Positions 5,854-8,269 of a DNA stretch of 8,269 nt are shown here, in pieces. The DNA lies in assembly GCA_012974295.1 (NCBI GenBank), contig JAAXQM010000132.1, positions 1 through 8,269 on the forward strand. Reading direction: 5' to 3'. Numbering within the stretch: the stretch's first letter is position 1; each line of letters opens with the position of its first letter. The notes beneath the pieces are model-generated. The model was not told where the DNA came from. It did no database searches and saw only the letters and a list, made by a program, of their open reading frames with translations. Origin of the DNA: Dehalococcoidales bacterium (GTDB lineage: Bacteria; Chloroflexota; Dehalococcoidia; E44-bin15). Made by a program: the position numbers and the translations under genes.

Positions 5854-6426
5854 CTATTTTAAGCTGGTCTTGTGGAGTCTGCGGAAATTCTCCAATTTGG
5901 GTTCAATCACGACGTGACAGTAAGTTTGATCACTATTTCGTTTAAAGTACTGCTGGTGGTAATCCTCTGCGGGATAGAAATGCCCAAACGACGTCACCTC
6001 TGTAACAATCGGGGAGCTCCAAATGTTGGCCGCGTTCATTTCCTCAATTAGCTGCTCAGCAATTTCCTTCTGTCTATCGTTATGATAGAAGATTGCAGAC
6101 CGATATTGTGTACCAACATCCGCCCCCTGTCGATTTAGGGTAGTCGGATCATGTATAGAAAAGAATACATCAAGTAATTCCCTAAAGGATATTAATTTCG
6201 AATTAAAAAAGAGCTGAATTGCCTCTGCATGCCCTGTGGCACCTGTACACACGTCGTGATAAGATGGGTTTTCCTCAGTACCGCCTGTATATCCAGATCT
6301 CACCTGCTCCACGCCCTTCAATTCATTAAAAATAGCTTCAAGACACCAGAAGCACCCACCAGCAAGCGTTGCAATTTCCTTGTCATCAGCCGCATTGATT
6401 TCTTCTCTGTTTTCGCTCACATGCAT
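5854..6426 (-). CDS. msrA: Peptide methionine-S-sulfoxide reductase MsrA
   Basis: This 190-residue enzyme reduces the S-epimer of methionine sulfoxide in proteins and free methionine, using thioredoxin-type reductants in the cytoplasm. The active site is GCFWC (24-28), with C25 as nucleophile. Conserved blocks are GYTGG (45-49), GHAEAI (65-70), FFSIHDPTTLNRQGADVGTQYRS (88-110) and the C-terminal CHVVIEPKL (170-178), where C170 is the likely resolving cysteine. The length is typical of MsrA without a fused MsrB domain. The ATG at 6426 is preceded by AGGGAG (6433-6428). The M28 peptidase gene ends 49 bases upstream on the same strand, so the two probably share the promoter at 7701-7730. No msrB is visible in the window. 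Confidence 0.95.
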   Translation of the reverse strand: MHVSENREEINAADDKEIATLAGGCFWCLEAIFNELKGVEQVRSGYTGGTEENPSYHDVCTGATGHAEAIQLFFNSKLISFRELLDVFFSIHDPTTLNRQGADVGTQYRSAIFYHNDRQKEIAEQLIEEMNAANIWSSPIVTEVTSFGHFYPAEDYHQQYFKRNSDQTYCHVVIEPKLENFRRLHKTSLK

Positions 6427-6475
6427 GCTCCCTAGACACCTTGATAACTAGTATGGCTAATAACGGCAGCAATCT

Positions 6476-7672
6476 CTAATTCTGGTCAATCCGCTCGATC
6501 ATATCGATGACTACCTGAAGGGAAACTGATAATGATTCGGGTCGTATATACTCATATATATCGTTACGAGTGTGATAATTGGGTACAAGTCTGGAAATAT
6601 CTTGGCAGAGCAAACATATTGAGGGGATACCTCTCAACGAAAAAGCTGAAGCATCAGTAGCACCTACTGGAATCACCTTGGCAGCTATGGGCCAGCTATG
6701 GATTGCAGCAACCTCCTGTGCCATCTTGACCATGTCATGGTCGTGCGTCGCTCCAGTGAATATTTCGCGTTTAGCCACGGTAAGGAACTTCTCATCATAT
6801 ATGCAATCAAGGAACAACCCATATGTTGGAGTTTTTTTCATCTCTGTTAGGTGCTTGCTTACGTACCGTTTGGCCCCACGAAGCCCAGCTTCTTCCGATG
6901 ATGTCGCCAACAGAACGACTTCGGTTTTTTCCGGGAAACAATTACCGTTGCTTTTTGCCTCATTTAAATACTTGCCCAGACCTGAAACAATAGCAATCCC
7001 TGCCATATTGTCCATAGCACCGGGGACTGGCCTATATGTATGGAAAAACAATAGAAGACCGACCAGGGGGCTGAGTACGACCATAATTATTCCGATCACT
7101 ATGAATACTTGTGCGCCATCGGTGCCAGTACTGTAGGCGATAGTTTTTGCCAGACTTCCACCAAAGGCTATTACTAAACCTAGAACAATAATTATAAGAA
7201 TAGGGATAGCGGCATTCTTCAGGTAATAGAAGAAGTTAAATTCGTATGCTGAATCTAAATGAGCGCTAACTATAACTCGCTGTTTAACTTCACCATCAGG
7301 TTGAATTACTCCGATGACATTTTCGCCATGTTTGCGAGGAAAAAGGAAATCTACAAACTCACGATAATTGAGCTCGAATATGCTTACAGTTAATATAATG
7401 ATCATCAATACTAAAGAAAGTGGCGGAAAGAACCAGTATAGAATAACCGCAATAAAGTAAAGCAACGCTAGTAAACGTATAAAGCCCAGAAACGCAGTGG
7501 GACTACAGGTAAATGTCTCTACGTCGATTCTGTCACAGATCGACTTCCATTCCTCTACCAGGAGGCGGCCCAGCCTTTTCTCCTTCTCGCTACATGGTGG
7601 TCGCGGACCAATCTCGTCGATAACCGTCTTGACCAGACCAAACATATAGTCAGTATATCTGTTGTCGAGCAT
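6476..7672 (-). CDS. Membrane-embedded M28-family zinc peptidase
   Basis: The 398-residue protein has M28 (aminopeptidase Y/S-like) metal and catalytic residues in order: H138 and D140 (SAHLDSA), D221 (GAMDNMAG), E260-E261 (SSEEAGLRG), D289 (FLDCIYD) and H367 (NYHTRND). Four hydrophobic helices are visible, at about 61-82, 83-99, 153-174 and 187-210. The last two lie between the HxD motif and D221, inside the catalytic domain, where soluble relatives have a short loop. No cleavable signal peptide is seen. I chose ATG 7672 over ATG 7702: AGGA (7684-7681) precedes 7672 by 8 bases, and 7702 falls inside the -10 box of the promoter. It precedes msrA by 49 bases. The inferred role is aminopeptidase action at the membrane; substrate unknown. 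Confidence 0.85.
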   Translation of the reverse strand: MLDNRYTDYMFGLVKTVIDEIGPRPPCSEKEKRLGRLLVEEWKSICDRIDVETFTCSPTAFLGFIRLLALLYFIAVILYWFFPPLSLVLMIIILTVSIFELNYREFVDFLFPRKHGENVIGVIQPDGEVKQRVIVSAHLDSAYEFNFFYYLKNAAIPILIIIVLGLVIAFGGSLAKTIAYSTGTDGAQVFIVIGIIMVVLSPLVGLLLFFHTYRPVPGAMDNMAGIAIVSGLGKYLNEAKSNGNCFPEKTEVVLLATSSEEAGLRGAKRYVSKHLTEMKKTPTYGLFLDCIYDEKFLTVAKREIFTGATHDHDMVKMAQEVAAIHSWPIAAKVIPVGATDASAFSLRGIPSICLLCQDISRLVPNYHTRNDIYEYIRPESLSVSLQVVIDMIERIDQN

Positions 7673-7700
7673 ATTTATTGTCCTGCCATTGTGCGACCGC

Positions 7701-7730
7701 ATTGTAAGCGCAAGAGAAGCTTGTGGTCAA
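7701..7730 (-). promoter_or_regulatory. Sigma70-type promoter of the M28 peptidase-msrA unit
   Basis: On the minus strand TTGACC (7730-7725) and TACAAT (7706-7701) are 18 bp apart, each five of six to consensus. The start would be about 7694, giving a leader of about 22 bases to ATG 7672. The -35 box lies in the 3' arm and loop of the inverted repeat at 7717-7734. Confidence 0.7.
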
Positions 7731-7734
7731 GCTT
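7717..7734. promoter_or_regulatory. Inverted repeat AAGCTTG-TGGT-CAAGCTT, operator candidate
   Basis: Perfect 7-bp arms around a 4-base spacer overlap the -35 box of the M28/msrA promoter, in the region between divergent genes. The position suits a repressor site that could also affect the plus-strand gene starting at 7818. No regulator gene is visible nearby. Confidence 0.45.
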
Positions 7735-7806
7735 ATGAATGAGATAAAAGTTACATACGAGGTTTGCCTTTTGATTTATTATTAAGAAAATATAGAAAGG
7801 AGGTTA

Positions 7807-7821
7807 ATGTTAAAGCTATGA
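7807..7821 (+). other. Five-codon mini-ORF overlapping the next start (ATGA)
   Basis: ATG TTA AAG CTA TGA lies just after AAAGGAGG (7796-7803), and its stop overlaps the next ATG as ATGA at 7818-7821. The ribosome site is 3 bases from the first ATG and 14 from the second; neither spacing is ideal. Translational coupling through the mini-ORF is one reading. Confidence 0.3.
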
Positions 7822-7973
7822 AAACTGTAAGTCTTTGCGGAGGAAGTTCGTGTTGCCCGGTTGTCAGAATTACTGACGACAAAGTGGAGATTGGTGAAGT
7901 GGGTAATCTGTGCGTTTTAAAAATTGACGAATGGGAAACCCTTAAGACCAAGATCCTGGATGAAGAGATTTAA
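7818..7973 (+). CDS. Small Cys-rich protein of unknown function
   Basis: The 51-residue product begins MKTVSLCGGSSCCPVVRITD and has C7, C12, C13 and C32. The CGGSSCCP block followed by a DDKVEIGE beta-hairpin and a KIDEWETLKTKI helix looks like a compact metal- or thiol-active small protein. I recall similar short CCP-type proteins in anaerobes but cannot name a family. ATG 7818 is chosen because AAAGGAGG (7796-7803) lies upstream; a TTG at 7764 would place that site inside the coding region. A strong terminator follows 26 bases after the stop, so it is a single-gene transcript. A TATTAT at 7777-7782 could be its -10 box, but no -35 box fits. Confidence 0.75.
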   Translation: MKTVSLCGGSSCCPVVRITDDKVEIGEVGNLCVLKIDEWETLKTKILDEEI

Positions 7974-7999
7974 CATATCCAAGTTATAATCTCCTTGTA

Positions 8000-8040
8000 A
8001 ATGAGCCCCGACAGATATCTATCGGGGCTCATTATTTAAT
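8000..8040 (+). terminator. Intrinsic terminator of the Cys-rich small gene
   Basis: AATGAGCCCCGA (8000-8011) and TCGGGGCTCATT (8022-8033) form a 12-bp stem around a 10-base loop, followed by ATTTAAT. It is self-symmetric enough to act in both directions. Confidence 0.8.
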
Positions 8041-8059
8041 ATGGAGGCATACATTTATT

Positions 8060-8180
8060 AAGACTGCTGAAATAGCTCAATCAACCCCCTATATCCCCCA
8101 ATCTTGGGGGACTTTTTAAGCTGGGGGACACCCCCAGACCCCCGGCAGGAAGTATCCTGCACTTCTTTTTCATCGGTCTC
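8060..8180 (+). repeat. Dispersed MITE/REP-like element, copy 3
   Basis: This copy is about 90% identical by eye to copy 2. It begins AAGACTGCTGAAATAG and ends CATCGGTCTC, whose complement (AGACCGATGAAAAAG) is an imperfect inverse of the start. TTAA lies at both edges, which could be a target duplication or an extension of the inverted repeat. Internal hairpins are TCCCCCAA/TTGGGGGA with T-run, CTGGGGG-ACA-CCCCCAG and GCAGGA-AGTA-TCCTGC. It lies between a terminator and the next plus-strand gene, so the 277-base gap 7974-8250 is mostly explained. Confidence 0.88.
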
Positions 8181-8205
8181 TTAATATAGAGATATATACT
8201 TTTTG

Positions 8206-8217
8206 TTAACATGTTAA
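8206..8217. promoter_or_regulatory. Palindrome TTAACATGTTAA upstream of the right-edge gene
   Basis: A perfect 12-bp palindrome lies 33 bases before the start codon at 8251, just after a TATACT (8195-8200) that may be a -10 box. It could be an operator near the transcription start. No -35 box is clear. Confidence 0.35.
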
Positions 8218-8250
8218 GTATACGTTTTCAGTCGAGAAGGAGTTTAGCTC

Positions 8251-8269
8251 ATGTACGGTAGTATAAATC
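8251..8269 (+). CDS. Partial gene, first six codons only
   Basis: ATG 8251 follows AAGGAG (8237-8242) with an ideal 8-base spacer and opens a frame MYGSIN that runs off the window. The translation signals make a gene start likely, but nothing can be said about function. Confidence 0.6.

Noticed and set aside
6579..7136. Plus-strand ORF of 185 codons opposite the M28 peptidase
   Set aside because: The minus strand carries ordered M28 motifs over the same bases; the plus frame is low-complexity with no family signature.
7751..7951. Minus-strand ORF opposite the small Cys-rich gene
   Set aside because: It lacks a ribosome site, whereas the plus strand has one together with a downstream terminator.
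3933..8180. CRISPR array or tandem repeat
   Set aside because: Only three copies lie kilobases apart with genes between them, and there are no regular spacers or cas genes.

Overview
The window is bacterial, of moderate GC, with good Shine-Dalgarno sequences and sigma70-like promoters. Gene content points to an anaerobe: a DUF362 protein with two ferredoxin clusters, a separate 8-Cys ferredoxin and a relic of an MttB-type (trimethylamine/glycine betaine) methyltransferase. A Dehalococcoidia-like Chloroflexota or another anaerobic lineage is plausible, but the sequence alone does not prove it. I see no rRNA, tRNA, CRISPR array, transposase or phage gene.

Layout. 1-1425 (minus strand): the 5' part of an unrecognised gene that runs off the left edge, a PhnP-like metallo-beta-lactamase-fold hydrolase, and directly upstream of it a 55-60 residue C-terminal remnant of an mttB-family gene. 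1497-2309 (plus): a HAD-superfamily sugar-phosphate/phosphoglycolate phosphatase with a perfect -35 box and an almost leaderless start. 2368-3839 (minus): a small ferredoxin followed by a DUF362/ferredoxin fusion, probably one redox transcription unit. 4142-5525 (minus): an AttH/CrtC-like lipocalin-fold protein and a 73-residue helical protein of unknown function. 5854-7672 (minus): a membrane-embedded M28-family peptidase followed 49 bases later by methionine sulfoxide reductase MsrA, transcribed from a clear promoter at 7701-7730. 7818-8033 (plus): a 51-residue Cys-rich protein with a strong terminator. A further plus-strand gene starts at 8251 and runs off the right edge.

The most distinctive signal is a non-coding element of about 120 bp present three times in the same orientation (3933-4052, 5551-5672, 8060-8180). 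Each copy has imperfect terminal inverted repeats, two G/C-run hairpins, a third alternative hairpin and T-runs. Base changes between copies are partly compensatory, which supports selection on, or constrained formation of, the folded structure. At the left end of two copies an internal TTGAG(A/G) hexamer sits exactly 17 bp from a TTTAAT or TATAAT hexamer in the flank. This makes a plausible outward promoter for the ferredoxin gene (copy 1) and the 73-residue gene (copy 2). The element looks like a MITE/REP-type dispersed repeat that can rewire neighbouring transcription.

The rest is mostly single-purpose housekeeping and redox genes on short transcription units. I found no convincing multi-gene novel system beyond the repeat family.
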